The notes beneath the pieces were generated by a model. The model had not been told where the DNA came from, did not search any database, and worked only from the letters and a program-made list of their open reading frames with translations. Below are positions 46,488 to 58,710 of a stretch of 64,000 bases of DNA, in pieces (position 1 is the first letter of the stretch; every line of letters begins with the position of its first letter). The stretch is from assembly GCA_003508835.1 (NCBI GenBank), contig PUFA01000171.1:2918501-2982500 (forward strand), given 5' to 3'. The stretch comes from Eonycteris spelaea (lineage: Eukaryota > Chordata > Mammalia > Chiroptera > Pteropodidae). The position numbers and the translations under genes are program-made.

Positions 46488-46946
46488 CATGTGGGTCTGT
46501 CTGCACCTTTGTTTATTGGGATATTTTTGATTACTATTTCAATGTCTTTACTAGTGATTGGTCTATTCAGGTTTTCTAATTGCTCATGGTTTAGGAAGGT
46601 TGATAATTCTAAAAATTTTCCCGTTTTTTCTAGGTTACTTTAGTGGTGTATAGCTTTTCATGTTTTGGTGTGTTTTTTTGTTGTTTGTTTTGTTTTGTTT
46701 TGTTATGATCCTTTACATTTCTATGGTATCTATTGTAACTTCTCTTTCATTTCTGGTTTTACTTGAGTCTTTTTTTCTTAGTGAGTCTAAAGGTTTGTAA
46801 GTTTTATCTTTTTGAAGAAACAGCTCTTTGTTTCATTAATCTTTTCTATTGTCATTTTTTTCTCTTTCATTTTCTATTTCTGCTCTAATTATTATTTCCT
46901 TCCTTTTAATGACTTTGGGATTGTTTGTTCTACTTTTTCTTAAGTT

Positions 46947-46954
46947 CCTTAAGG
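46947..46954 (+). repeat. 8-bp target duplication, left copy
   Basis: CCTTAAGG, repeated exactly at 47165-47172. The unit is itself a palindrome. Confidence 0.85.
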
Positions 46955-47164
46955 CAGTGGTCCCCAACCTTTTTGGCACCAGGGACTGGCACTTTTTTGA
47001 GAATCTAATGCCTGATGATCTGAGGTGGAGCTGAGACGGTGATAGTAGAGCTGGGGAGCGGATGCAAATACAGATGAAGCTTCACTCACTCACCCTCTAC
47101 TCACCTCCTGCTTTGCAGCCTGGTTCCTAAGAGGCCTGTCCATGGCCTGGTGGTTGGACTCCTG
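46955..47164. mobile_element. hAT-type non-autonomous DNA transposon, copy 2
   Basis: A 210-bp element with ends CAGTGGTCCCCAACC and GGTTGGACTCCTG (inverse CAGGAGTCCAACC), and exact 8-bp target duplications, inserted into the host L1. Compared with 28493-28690 it lies in the opposite orientation and shares internal phrases. No coding capacity. Confidence 0.9.
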
Positions 47165-47172
47165 CCTTAAGG
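47165..47172 (+). repeat. 8-bp target duplication, right copy
   Basis: CCTTAAGG, identical to 46947-46954. Confidence 0.85.
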
Positions 47173-48511
47173 TATAAAGTTAAATTTTTTGAGATTTTTA
47201 TTATTTCTTGAGGTAGGCCTGTATTGCTATAAACTTGCCCCTTAGTACCACTTTGCTGCATCCCAAAGTTTTTAGTAGGCTGTATTTACATCTTCACTTG
47301 CTTCCGTGTATCTTTTGATTTTTTCTTTTATTTCTTCATTGACCCAATAGTGTTCAGTAGCATGTTGTTTAATCTTCACATATTTGTGAACATTCCAGTT
47401 TTCTTATAGTTGATATCTAGTTTTATACCATTGTGGTTGAAAGAGCTGCTTGATATGATTTCAATCTTAATTTTATCGAGACTTGTTTTGTGTCTCAACA
47501 TATGGTCTATCCATGAGAATGTTCCATGTGTGTACTTAATATGAATTCTGTCATTTTAGGATAGAAAGTCCTATAAATGTCTATTAAGTTCATCTGCTCT
47601 AATGTGTCATTTAAGGCTGCTGTATCTTGTTGACGTCTGTCTGGATGATATGCCATTGGTGTAAGTGGGGTGTTAAGTGTCATCCTGTTATGTTTCAGTG
47701 AATTTCTCTTTCGGTCTATTAATAATTGCTTTATATGTTTTGGTGCTCCTAGGCTGGTGCATATATTAATAGAATGTCTTCTTGATGGATCATTCCCTTT
47801 ATCATTATAAAATGTCCCTCTTTGTCTCTTGTTACCTTTCTTGTCTTGAAGTCTACTTTATCTAAGTATGGGTAATCTCTCTTTTCTCTGGGTACCATTT
47901 GGTTGGAGTATCATCTTCCATCCTTTCACCTGGAGCCTAAGTTTGTCTTTGGAGCTGAGAGGGGCCTCCTGAAGGCAGCAGATACTTGGGTCTTGGATTT
48001 TAATCTATCCATCTACTCTATGGCTTTTGATGAAGAGTTCAATCCATTTCCAATTATGGTGATTGTTGATATGAGGACTGACTACAGCCATTTTATCTTG
48101 TTTTCTGATTGCTCTGTATCTCCATTTTTTAACCCCTGTGTTTCTGTCTACTATTTTAGTTTGGTAGTTTTCTATGATGTTTTCCTCCACTCCTCTTTTT
48201 TATGTTTTGTGCCTCATCTCTAGATTGTTTTGTGGTTGCCATAAGGTTTGTATAAAATGTCTCATAAAATAGTTCTTTTTCTTCTGATAGCAGCTGACCT
48301 CCATTTACCTATACAAATTCTTCCTTCTCCCTTATGTTTTTGTCATCACAAATTATCCTTTTATGTTGTGTGTTCATTACCAAATTAAAGTAACTATAAT
48401 TATTTTTAATGATTTTTTCCTTTAACATTTATGTTGCTTAACATCCTGTTCTGAAATAGAGTTGCAATTTTCTACTTTTGTGGTACTTTCTGGTACTTTT
48501 GTCTTTTTGTT

Positions 48512-49325
48512 TCAGGAAGAGCTCCTTTCAACATAGCTTGTGGTGGTAAATTCCCTCAGCTTTTGTTTATCTAGGAAAGTCTTCATTTCTCCTGCATGGC
48601 TGAAGGATAACATGGCTGAATATATTATTCTTACCTGGTAGTTTCTATCTTTCAATACTTTGAATACATTATTCAACTCTCTCCTGGCCTGTAAAGTTTC
48701 TGCTGAGAAAACATAATCTGATGAGGGTTTTCTTTGTAGGTTACTATCTTTTTTCCCCTGCCTTGAGAATTTTTTATTATTAATTTTTATAGTTTTAATA
48801 TAAGGTGAATTGGAGAAGGTATTTTGCATTGAGATAACTAAGTATTCTCTTAGATTCTTGTACTTGAATGTCCAGTTTCTTTCCTACATTTGGAAAGTTT
48901 TCATCAATTATTTCTTTGATAGGTCTGTTTCCTTCTACTCATTTTTCCTTCTGGGATACCCATTATCTGTATGTAGCCCTAGAATTTCTAATAAAGTCAG
49001 CTAGTTCTCATAGACATTTTTTAGTGTTAATTTTATCTCTTCTACCTGAATCATTTTTTAGATTTTTATCTTTGAGCTCACTAATCTCTCTTCCATATGG
49101 TCTGCTCTATTTCCAATGCTTTCTAATGCATTCTTTCTCATTGATTGAGTTCTTCAGCTCTGAAATTTGGTTCTTTTTTATAGCTTCAATCTTTGGTAAA
49201 GTACTCCTTCTGTCCATTAATGTTATTCCTGAGCTCATTGAACTGCCTGAGTTTTCTTTTATCTCATTTTGTTTCTTTATGACTGCTATTTTGTATTCAC
49301 TATCATTTAGGTCACAATCTCCCAT
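48512..49325 (-). pseudogene. L1 ORF1 remnants
   Basis: The frame at 48512-48829 ends in G-E-M-K-T-F-L-D-K-Q-K-L-R-E-F-T-T-T, an ORF1 C-terminal phrase. The frame at 49107-49325 (K-K-Q-N-E-I-K-E-N, then I-S-E-L-K-N-S-I-N-E) is lysine/glutamate-rich as in the coiled coil. They lie in different frames, with stops between. Confidence 0.7.
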
Positions 49326-49770
49326 GAATTTGAGTTTGGTTTATGGAGAACTGTCATTTTTTCTTTCTATGTTACCTTGGTTTTTCATGGTCTTTGATGG
49401 GTTGTTCCTCTGCTGGTACATTTAAAGTTGTGAACACTTTCCTTATTTAGGTATGGTTTGATTTTAACAATTCAGAATGTTAACATTTAGAGGTCTTTTT
49501 TCCCAGTAGATCATGCTATAGCACAAGTTTTTGTTTTCTTTAACCTCTGCTAATTGTACTTCTTGTATCATGGTAGGGAGGCATCTCTGTGGTTGTGTGG
49601 GTCACCATCAAGGGTGGTGGGTTCCCCTGCTCTGCCCAAGTTGCCTGGGTCTCAGAGCACCATCCCCATTGGGAGGTTGTGGGGAGTGGTGAGAGCAGGA
49701 TTCATGAGTCCACCAAGCTGCTACCTGCTTTTATATGGCTGCTGATGCTGTAGAGGCCATAGATACTTCT

Positions 49771-50310
49771 AAGAGTCTGTCTTAAAGAAAAACTTATATA
49801 TCTTCATACAGTTTTGTAATTTCCAATGAACAGGCTTATGAGACCTAAGAACTGGGCACAATTGAAATATTCATTACATGGGAAAGATTTTAAAATTCAT
49901 GTAATATCTGTACTATCCAACTTTATGCAGCATTTAAAAATACTGAATCTGTATTGACTTGAAAATCTGTCCATGTTGTATTTGATGGGGAAAAAATGTT
50001 GAGCATGTACAATTATGATTCTATTGTGTATTTTGGAAAAAATATCTATATGTACATATGCACATATTGGTGTATAAAAATGGTTAGAGGAACACTCACC
50101 AAAACCAAAGTGTATAATATATAATAAAGTAGGATGAAGGGAAGACATCATGAGGAAAAGAATTTCAATGAACAATTCTCCATTGATTGAAATATTCTTT
50201 TAAAGACGCTGTTTTAGTTCATGTGAGAGGTTATAACAAAATAGAATAAATTTTCTCACAGTCTAGGAAGCTGGGAAGTCCAAGATCAAGGCACCATCAT
50301 GGTTACAAGG
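49771..50310. other. unassigned sequence with possible LTR remnant
   Basis: At 50208-50300 AACAAAATAGAATAAATTTTCTC and CACAGTCTAGGAAGCTGGGA recall an antisense LTR end of MaLR type. The remainder is unassigned. Confidence 0.3.
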
Positions 50311-50985
50311 AAACTGCAAACCAAGACTACTTTACTCAGCACAGTTGTTCTTCAGAAATGAAGGTGAGAATGCTTTCCCTAATAAAACAAAGCTGAGTTC
50401 ATCACAACCACAACTATAGCTGCCTTATAAGAAAGGCTGAAAGGAGTTCAAGTTAAAATGAAAAGATCCTCACTTATAACATGAAAACATAAAAGAATAC
50501 ATTATACTGTTAAAGGTAAGTATATAGTCAGATTCAGAATAATATGGCGATATTTTAATCACTTAATATAAAGGTTAAAGAACAAAAATATTAAGAATAG
50601 CCATAGCTACATAATTTTTAGTGAATATACGATATAAAAAGATGTAAGTTGTGACATCAAAAATGAACATATTTGGGGGTAATGAAACATTAGAGTTTTT
50701 GTATGCAATCTAAGTTATCAGCATAAAATAGACTGTTATATCTTGATATTTTAAGTAACTATAAGGTAAACATGAAAGAAAAGCATATCGTAGGTTTATA
50801 CAAAAAAAGAGAATTGAAGTATACCACTATGGAAAATCATCCATTCACAATGAAAAATAGCAAGAAAGGAACAAAAAACCACAACACTATAGAAAAAACA
50901 AGATGGAAATTATAAGTCCTTACCTGCTAATAATTACATCTAATGTAATGGATTAAATTCTCCAATTAAAGGAAATAAACTAATC
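50311..50985 (+). mobile_element. L1 fragment, sense, ORF1 end to endonuclease start
   Basis: GACTACTTTACTCAGCACAG and CTGAAAGGAGTTCAAGTT are from ORF1; AAAAAGATGTAAGTTGTGAC and TTTTTGTATGCAATCTAAGT from the inter-ORF region; AAGTCCTTACCTGCTAATAA and TGGATTAAATTCTCCAATTA from the start of ORF2. No intact frame. It lies next to, and opposite in orientation to, the large L1 ending at 49770. Confidence 0.75.
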
Positions 50986-52739
50986 ATTTGTAATCAGTTT
51001 ACTGAACTAGTCTAAACTCCTAAGTACAAAATAGGATATTATTTTTTTCTATTACTCTGAACTCAATCATGCTGTGTCCAATCACTCTTTCCCTGGATGG
51101 CCCCATAACTTTTTGTATTAACAGAAAGTAACCTGAGTCCAGGCCAATTTAAAAACTCATACCATCAGGCCAGGTTTGAGGTAAGGATAAGGGAGTAGGT
51201 GAGACGTAAGGACTTGCCTTTGGTAGCAGGGTGTTAAGCATGTTCACTCTTTTCTGGTTCAATCAAGTAGAGTCGCGAGGAGGAGTTAGAAATGAAGAAT
51301 AAAGTCTTTTTGCTCAATTGGATGTATAGTGCAATCCTTTGCAAGTATTTCTGTTGTCTTTCCTGGGAGCCACATTATTGAGCTCAATGGAGCGACTTGT
51401 GGTATAGCCACCTGTCACAGGTTATCTGACTCCAGAGCTACCTCCAAATTCCTGTCTACATTCTTGCCCCCAATAATATCCTATCCATTCTTTCTCTGGA
51501 GTCAACCTGCCCCACAAGGTATGGTCAAGAATATGTGAATGGGTCACGTTGAAGTGAAAGGAACTGGCAGCTCTATTTGTTCCCCTCATCTTGCCATCTC
51601 TCTAATTATTTCCTGGCTTCCTCAACCAACCTCACACTTGCAACATTTTCATTACATCAAAGTTCTTTGTATAAAAAAATGCAAGCATTAGACAGCATTT
51701 ATTACCAACTCCGAACTAAAATTCATGAAAATAACTGCACATGTCTTAGATCAGGATGGGAGAGGATGGTGCAAGATATGTGTGCAATCATATTAAAGTG
51801 GTTTTTTTTTGTCTATTTGGGAAAAGATACTTGTTGCAGCCATTAAAATATAGGTGTGAACTACCACATGAATAAGAAAAAAATGCTTGACTTCCAAAGC
51901 TAGCAAAAGAAAATTTGACCTACCCAATAGAGTACAAGAAATTAAATAAAAGTATAGTCAATGAAAGAAAGTGAAATAGCTAAAATTACTCAGTGTAGCT
52001 AACAATATATGTAATATTTTGGTCATGCTTACTGGGGTATTGATGCCCCATTCATGTCCTTACTTGCCAATTCTGTGCATGTCCGTCAGCCTCTGCATTT
52101 TTGTCCAAGGCTCCTAGCATCAAAACAGTTGCAGCAGGCTGAAATGTGTCAGGAAATCAGCACTTTATTGAAACAACCCTCAAACAATGAATGATGGGAT
52201 ACACTGTATAGATATCTCAAATCCTTTGATTCAAGAAGAGAAGATTCTGAGTTATGTGTCTATTCTGCCTCCTAGAGATTCCCCAGAGTTAAGCTTCGCT
52301 TGTTCTCAGGGTAACAAATTTGACAACTCTAGAAGTGAAAGATATACCAGTAAGATGGGACCTTGAGACAGGGAAAGAAAGGTAGTCAACAAACCACTGA
52401 TGCTTAAAAACTTGCCTCAGGGACTATTTCCGGAGACACCCAAACTAGAAATTATCTTAGGAATGAGATATTTGAGAAGAGATTCTAAAATTGAATCATT
52501 TACTAGCCAGGTGGCAAAAAGCAGGGTGATAACCCTAGCACACTGTAGCATAACAGTTACTAACTGTTCTGTGGGATGTCCAGGTGATCTAAATCTCCTG
52601 ACTACATCGTGACAAAACAGGACAGTTAACACAACCTAAAGGCAAAACTGTTTCTAAGTATTGTTTTATATTGCATATAAATGCAAACTGCCTTTGATGT
52701 TCTTTTCCAATCAGAATAGAAAAAAAATACATTCACTAA
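50986..52739. other. unassigned sequence
   Basis: No gene recognised. A possible old LTR end (TCAGCACTTTATTGAAACAAC) lies at about 52159-52179. Confidence 0.3.
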
Positions 52740-53510
52740 GCAGCAGCTGCATACTACATACCTGCATTAATCTGCTCTAGCAAAGGTACCACATCTGGAA
52801 TTGTGGCTACGACTGAGACTACTGGCTAAGTTTACAGTTGTCTACTATCATCCTGCAGAATGAATGTGGTTCTGGGATCAGGCTAGTGAAATAAATGAAG
52901 CTGTGATGGGGACTACCAACTATGCATCATTTAGATCCTTAAGTGGGGCACTTGCTTTCATCATCCCTTTCATTGGAAGGGTTTCCAGTATCTTCTATTT
53001 GGCCTATAGGTAAGAGCTATTATAGTGAAGAAGGCCAAGAACTCGATGTGGGGATTGCTCTAAATGTCAAGTGTTAATTCCAGTATCTGCAGAGACTATG
53101 GACGTGGCCACCAGGCTGATCCTGAGGCAAAATGGATCCCAAATAAAATTGAGCTTTGGGCAGGATTACATTCATAACCTGGCCCCAGTATGTTTCTACT
53201 CTAACAGGGAAGCTATGATGATGCTCTAGATTTCCGATGTCAATGGAGCTTAGCCAAAATAAGAATAAGGACTATTTCTCTGATACTTTTCAAACATACT
53301 TTGTATTGCATCAGCTAATGCATTTTCCTCTACCAGTATACCATCCTAATTCACCACCAGAAAGACCATTAAATAATTGGAGCACTATCTTATGGCTGGA
53401 CTGCCTATGATCCATCCACTTCTACTGATAAGGTCCTCATGGCCAGCTGGAAAGTGAATAGTCCAGCCTAAATTTAACATTGTATCGTTATCTGCTTTCT
53501 TAGACTACTC
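52740..53510 (-). mobile_element. ERVL-type pol fragment
   Basis: In antisense the order of phrases matches a class III (ERVL) pol protease-to-RT stretch. The minus strand at about 52900-52965 encodes A-P-L-K-D-L-N-D-A, stop, L-V-V-P-I-T, a diverged RT fingers block. The catalytic box is not included. Stops and indels are frequent. Class by recognition only. Confidence 0.55.
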
Positions 53511-53524
53511 CTTGTATGAACTGT

Positions 53525-53850
53525 CTCAGGTCGGGTTCTCCAGACAGATGTTGAGAATTTAGTCTGCAGGGTATTTAATAGGAATGAACACTTAAGGAAG
53601 GAAGGGGTAAATACTAGAGTTGGAGGAAAAAGTCAATCTGCAATGGAGACCTGAAAAAAACCTCAGTCAATTCCATATAGAGTTCTGGAGGATATATAGT
53701 TCATTAGTTATCCTTCAGTGGGCCAAAATGACTTGGCCTTTATATTTCCAATACAATCAATTGTTGGATGTGGAAGGACATACCTTTGAGTAGTGTGCCT
53801 CTACAGCTAGGACGAACTTTAAAAGAGCAAACAACTGGAGACTATATACT
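53525..53850 (-). repeat. LTR-like remnant, antisense
   Basis: Begins CTCAGGTCGGGTTCTCCAGA with a body like those at 13628 and 25903. It lies directly beside the ERVL pol fragment, but the two are not shown to belong together. Confidence 0.4.
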
Positions 53851-55243
53851 AATAGCACCCCCCAATAGCTGAAACAAGTCATTCCTTAAAGGGAAATTCA
53901 GATGTTCTATCAAAGATAAAAGAGCCATCCTAACAGGGCACCATATAATTATGAAAAGAGACTGCCAAAATATTTCTGGTATTTCCACCTTATTGAGTGT
54001 AGACTGAATACTAAAGAAAGAGCCAGTTTCAGATGTGGGAAAGCTATCAGAGAGTTTTAAGACCAGGGCATTCAATATGCAATTATTTTCCCCAGCAGGG
54101 CCTGGAAGATACACCCTTCACTGAAGAAATAATTGTGCTAGCAAGGACAGCTCTAGAATCTTTAAAAAGACTCAGCATTGGCTATCCTACGTAGGCCGAG
54201 GTTGATAACAAAAGGAACGCTTCTCGGGAACTGGACTTTCTGTCATCAATGGGTAATGTAGGATTCTACAATAGCAGCAACAATAGATCAGTATTTAACT
54301 GGCAGAAGCAAGGTGGATGTAATTACTATGAGAAGCAGCAGAGCTACAATGGCTAACAGGACAGTGACCCACAGGATCTCTAGCAATGGTTAATAAATGA
54401 CAGGGTTACTAAGAATGAAATAGATGGACAGCCAGTAAGAGCATTACTGGACCTGCATAATCAAAAATATATTCAAATGCCTACCCTAGAGATGAAAGCT
54501 ATTTACTACAGTTACTATATCTATGTTAATTTCATATTTTTTGTCTTTTAAATACAATATCTGTTAAAACCAATTCCTTTAAATTCTGTTCAAATAACGT
54601 GTGGTTTGTTTTCTTGACTGAGCCCCTATATGTAAAGGATATAATACAATATTGCACTACAGTTTTTAAATGAGTTCCTTTGTCACATGCCTATAATATC
54701 CCTGATTATTAAGGAGAAACAGGGCTACTATTACACAGTGGGAATTTATAGCTCCATTTTTGGAGAAAGTGAATACTTTCAGGTTCCAATTTTGTTAGAA
54801 ACAAGTTATTGTTGTTGGAAATATTACGTGTATCTAGGTTGTGAGTGGGAGTTAAGAAACTAAAGGGGAAGATTATGATAAATACTAGGAAGTAGCGGTA
54901 GTTGACATAGCAACTGATTCTGCCCTCTGGATCACTACTATGGTGGTACAACTCTGAAAATAGTCTAGTGCTAGCCTCCCCAGTTTCAAGCTTGTGTGGC
55001 CCTTATAAATACTTGGTAGAGACCTAATTTTTTGTATTACATTCCTGCTTGAATTACCTGGAGCATTATCTGTTTACTACATTAAATCTCATCTGAAATT
55101 AAATCAAGGGTGATTGACTTACAGAATGGTGAGTAAACTGATAGATCCCGGCACAAAAAGGTGAGTTTGATCATTTCTCTTCTATATTTATACTAAGAAA
55201 TACCAAGAGGAGTAGACAGTTAAAAATTAAAAGCTATTTGTAG
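53851..55243. other. unassigned sequence
   Basis: No gene recognised; the 90-codon minus frame at 53842-54114 lacks any family signature. Confidence 0.3.
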
Positions 55244-55448
55244 CAGAAGTTGGCAAGGTAACACCCACAAAATCTCATTCACTTCCTGTTTAAGTTTTAT
55301 TGGAATACAGCCACACTCACTTGCTTATGCATTGTCTATGGCTCCTTTTGCCCTATAAAAGTTGAGTAGTTGAGCCAAAGATTGTATGGCCTGCATAGCC
55401 TCAAGGGTGTACATCCTGGCCCTTTCAGAAGAAGGTTGACAACCCCCA
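55244..55448. mobile_element. hAT-type MITE of the second family, copy 2
   Basis: CAGAAGTTGGCAAGG at the start, GGTTGACAACCCCCA at the end, and internal TTTTATTGGAATACAGCCAC match the family of 35293-35508. No target duplication was found. Confidence 0.7.
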
Positions 55449-58369
55449 GGCTAGAGAGTCATGATAGACCCCCCAATTTCTATTGATAGTTCTTATGGCT
55501 ATGCGCCTATTTACACATTAATTCCATCATCTGAAGTTACTTGATTGAGTCTGCACCTTGCCACATAAAGGGGCCTTTGAAACCATTAAAAAACATGAAA
55601 CCATGAATCACGAAAGCAAGAGGTTACTTCTTTATTAGACAAAAAGCACTGATTACTCACCAAGCTGCACTAGCCTTCCCCACAAAAACGTAAAGTGAAA
55701 TCAGGCTTGGATCAGGCATGTCACATCACACTGTCATACCAATCCCAGGCTCCCAAAGAGTTCTCCATATTTAGGGACCCCTTATATTTATTCGCCAGCC
55801 TTTTAGACACCAACTTTTTATGTATCTGACATCAACATTTTAACGTTAAGTGGGAATAGAAATGTTTTTACTGCCAATCAGAGCTTCTGATTAACACAAG
55901 AGAATCAATGTTCTCATATCTACTTGAGTAACATCCCAAACAAAAGCAAAGAAACTCAGTATTTGAATCCACATGTCAAAAAGCTATACAGGAAAATGAG
56001 TACATCTAGCTGTTTTGAAATGCTAAAAATATGGCTCACAAACCCCCATTACTACCGTTTCCAATCTCTAAAAGTTCGAGGACCCTAAATTAGGAACCAG
56101 TGTCCAAAGTTCAACGGCTTCTGTTATGTTCTATGTAGACTTCTGATATCAGCACAAACCTGGGGTAGAAGGTAATCCTCTCCTGATGGTTCCCTAAATT
56201 ACCACCACAGCACTTACTTAGAGCCACGAAACATCCATAGAATTGCCTCTTTGCAAAGCACAATGGTCATAAATTCCAAATTTATTTTTAGACTCTTCTC
56301 ATTTCCATGAGAGACTTTTCTTTTTCCAATGTCACATCAGTTTCCCACATTCTACATATGTCACTTTCTTGTGTCAATACTTTTCTTAAAATACATTGCC
56401 TATTTTCTGTTGGACATCATATTTCCCTAAGTTCAGGCATGTTTTCATGATGGTTTGAATTTTACCCCACTTGCAAGCTATTAAGTTAGACTTTTTCATG
56501 GATGCTGGCAAGGGACAAACTCCTAGGTGAGAGACAAAGAATTTATTACTTATAGCACAAGCAACATGACGATGTTGTCACCACGTCCCCACACCTCTCT
56601 AAATCCCTTGGAAAAGATGGGGCAGAGCCTTGGTAGATGTTACAGGCTGTGTGTTTGCACTGAAACAAAAGAACACTTAACTTGGGTACCAATTTTATAG
56701 CAAGCAGCATATAAACCTGCTTTTTTTTTTTCCTCCAGGGAGACATTAAATCATCATTCAGGGTTGCTTACTGAAGACACAGTCCTGAGAACTGGCCCTG
56801 ATCAAGAATAATCAGAGGCTTGTATTCTTAGTATACCCAGGAATTATGTGTAAACACTCAAAGCTCATCACTGATTGCTTCTCCCAACAATTGGCTTCCA
56901 GTCAATCTGTCTGGCATATGTAATTCAGAGTCTAGGTAGAAAAGTTCATTTCTAATGCAACAAGCTAGGAAGAGATAACTGAAATACTTCCTGGTTGAAA
57001 CTTGCAACATACCAGGGTTTCTAACATTTTAGTGCTGAAGTCTTAAGTAACCAGAGACATATATTGACAAGAAAATAATGGAGAGAATTGGAGGGAAAAC
57101 CTAGAAGGTCCTGACTAAATTTTGTTTGGAAAACAAAGGAAGCCAGGTGGATCAATAAGAATGCAGCCTCAGGAAGATTCCCACTCTGTTATACCAGCAT
57201 CCCTCGCCCCTTCCTCATAGGTTGCCAGACAGCTCTATACTCCCCAGCCATGGTAGCCTCCGTGTATTGGTTTATCTTTCTAGTTGCTTGCCTATGACAA
57301 TCATATCTGAACCTCAGTTAAAACACAGTTCACATCTAAAAGTGAGAAAGGTTGTATTTGGCCTGCATGAAAGTGCGAGCAGTGGTCCAGGAACTCCAAT
57401 GTGTGGGTCCTTAATAAAACTGCCATGCTCCCTAGGATTGAGTCTCAGCTTCATAACATGAATCTCTCGTTCCATGTGAACCAAAAATATATAGGCTTAT
57501 CCAGTCTTCACAACCCTGGGTTTTTTTACACACAAGTGTACTTATAACAGCTCATCCTATACTAAAGAATATGTTCAAAGGACAAGTCATGTACAGGTGG
57601 AGTGTGAGTGAGGACTCAGAGAAAAGTCAAATCTCACTACACGCCAGAGAAATCACTCACTTAGAGGAGAAGTACTATATGTACACAGTGGATGAGACTA
57701 CCCAGAATTCCACCTCAAAAATAGGAAAACATGATCAAGATCTAGCCTCCAGAAGCTACTATTCCACCCCAGCACTGAAGACTAGTCACATGTGCAAGTT
57801 TTGCCCCCTTAAATTCCCTGTTTGTGAAGTTGGCAGAATTTACTAAAGAGTAAAAATTTCCCACTATAATTCAGTGGGATTCAGTAGAATTATAGGGAGC
57901 TCTCCTTAGAAATTAAGTGGCGGAATTATAATTTTGTTTTCCCATATCAATCCTTTCCTCTATTTGTTGGCTTTTTGTTTCAATAAACTTTGTTTTCTGA
58001 AATTGTTAAGTATAGCAAGAATTTTGCTTTCATTTATGATGTAGAAAGCCATAAGAGAATGTTTCCCCTATTGTAACACTGAGAAAAAGCCAAATAATCT
58101 ACAAGATCATAACTGTTCTGGAACCCCAAGAGCTGAGATTGTAAGAAATAAGGTAACCCAAATTTCAAAGAATGATGGGCCCTTCCATATGTCCTCTCTA
58201 ATTATTTCACTTTTGTCTGAGCACAAAATGAAGAGGGATCCACAGGCAATAATTTGCCAATCCCTCTTCCAGCCAGACTGATAAGGAAGAGTTAGAGAAC
58301 ACACAAGTCACTAGTATCAGGAATAAGAAGTGACATCATTCTAGATTCTACAGAAGGAAAAAGGAAACC
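55449..58369. other. mainly unassigned sequence
   Basis: No gene recognised. 56450-56830 has the look of an antisense LTR (AAGAATTTATTACTTATAGC around 56538 could hold an inverse polyadenylation signal), and 57400-57470 (TTAATAAAACTGCCATGC) an LTR-like end in plus; neither is certain. The plus frame at 57571-57846 (91 codons) has no recognised domain. Confidence 0.3.
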
Positions 58370-58710
58370 TTTTGTAAAAATATATGCTAATGATCTGAAA
58401 ACTGAGATGAAATAAATTCCTAATAGATACAAACTAGCAAAGCTCACTCAAGAAGCAGATAATCTGAATGGCCCTTGGCTTATTAAAGAAATAGAATGTA
58501 GTTAAACTCTGCCACAAGGAAAATCTAGGCCCAGATGGATTCACTGAGGAATTCTAACATCTGAGAAAAAAAAAACAAATAGTTCCATGCAAAGTCTTCC
58601 AGAAAATTGAAGAGAAAAGAATACTTCACAATTCACTCTATGAGGCCAGCATTACTCTGATACCAAAAGCAGACAAGGGTATACAAAATGAAACAAACCA
58701 GTAGTTGTAG
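58370..58710 (+). mobile_element. L1 ORF2 RT fragment, sense
   Basis: AATCTAGGCCCAGATGGATT, TATGAGGCCAGCATTACTCT and GATACCAAAAGCAGACAAGG are the sense version of the N-terminal RT block of L1 ORF2. Truncated on both sides. Confidence 0.8.

Larger units (their letters stand above)
39235..49770 (-). mobile_element. near full-length L1, host of two later insertions
   Basis: In element sense: a 5' UTR-like part (49770 to about 49430), ORF1 (to about 48500), inter-ORF region, endonuclease, RT, ORF2 C-terminus and 3' UTR ending near 39235. A provirus (41538-46482) sits in the RT and a hAT element (46955-47164) upstream of it. With both removed, about 5.4 kb of L1 remain. At 40904-40918 the RT active site reads F-A-D-N-M, with the second aspartate lost. 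No intact reading frame survives. Confidence 0.85.

Noticed and set aside
48868..49425. Plus-strand open frame of 185 codons, hydrophobic
   Set aside because: Reverse strand of lysine/glutamate-rich L1 ORF1; the serine, phenylalanine and leucine richness is a by-product of the antisense codons.
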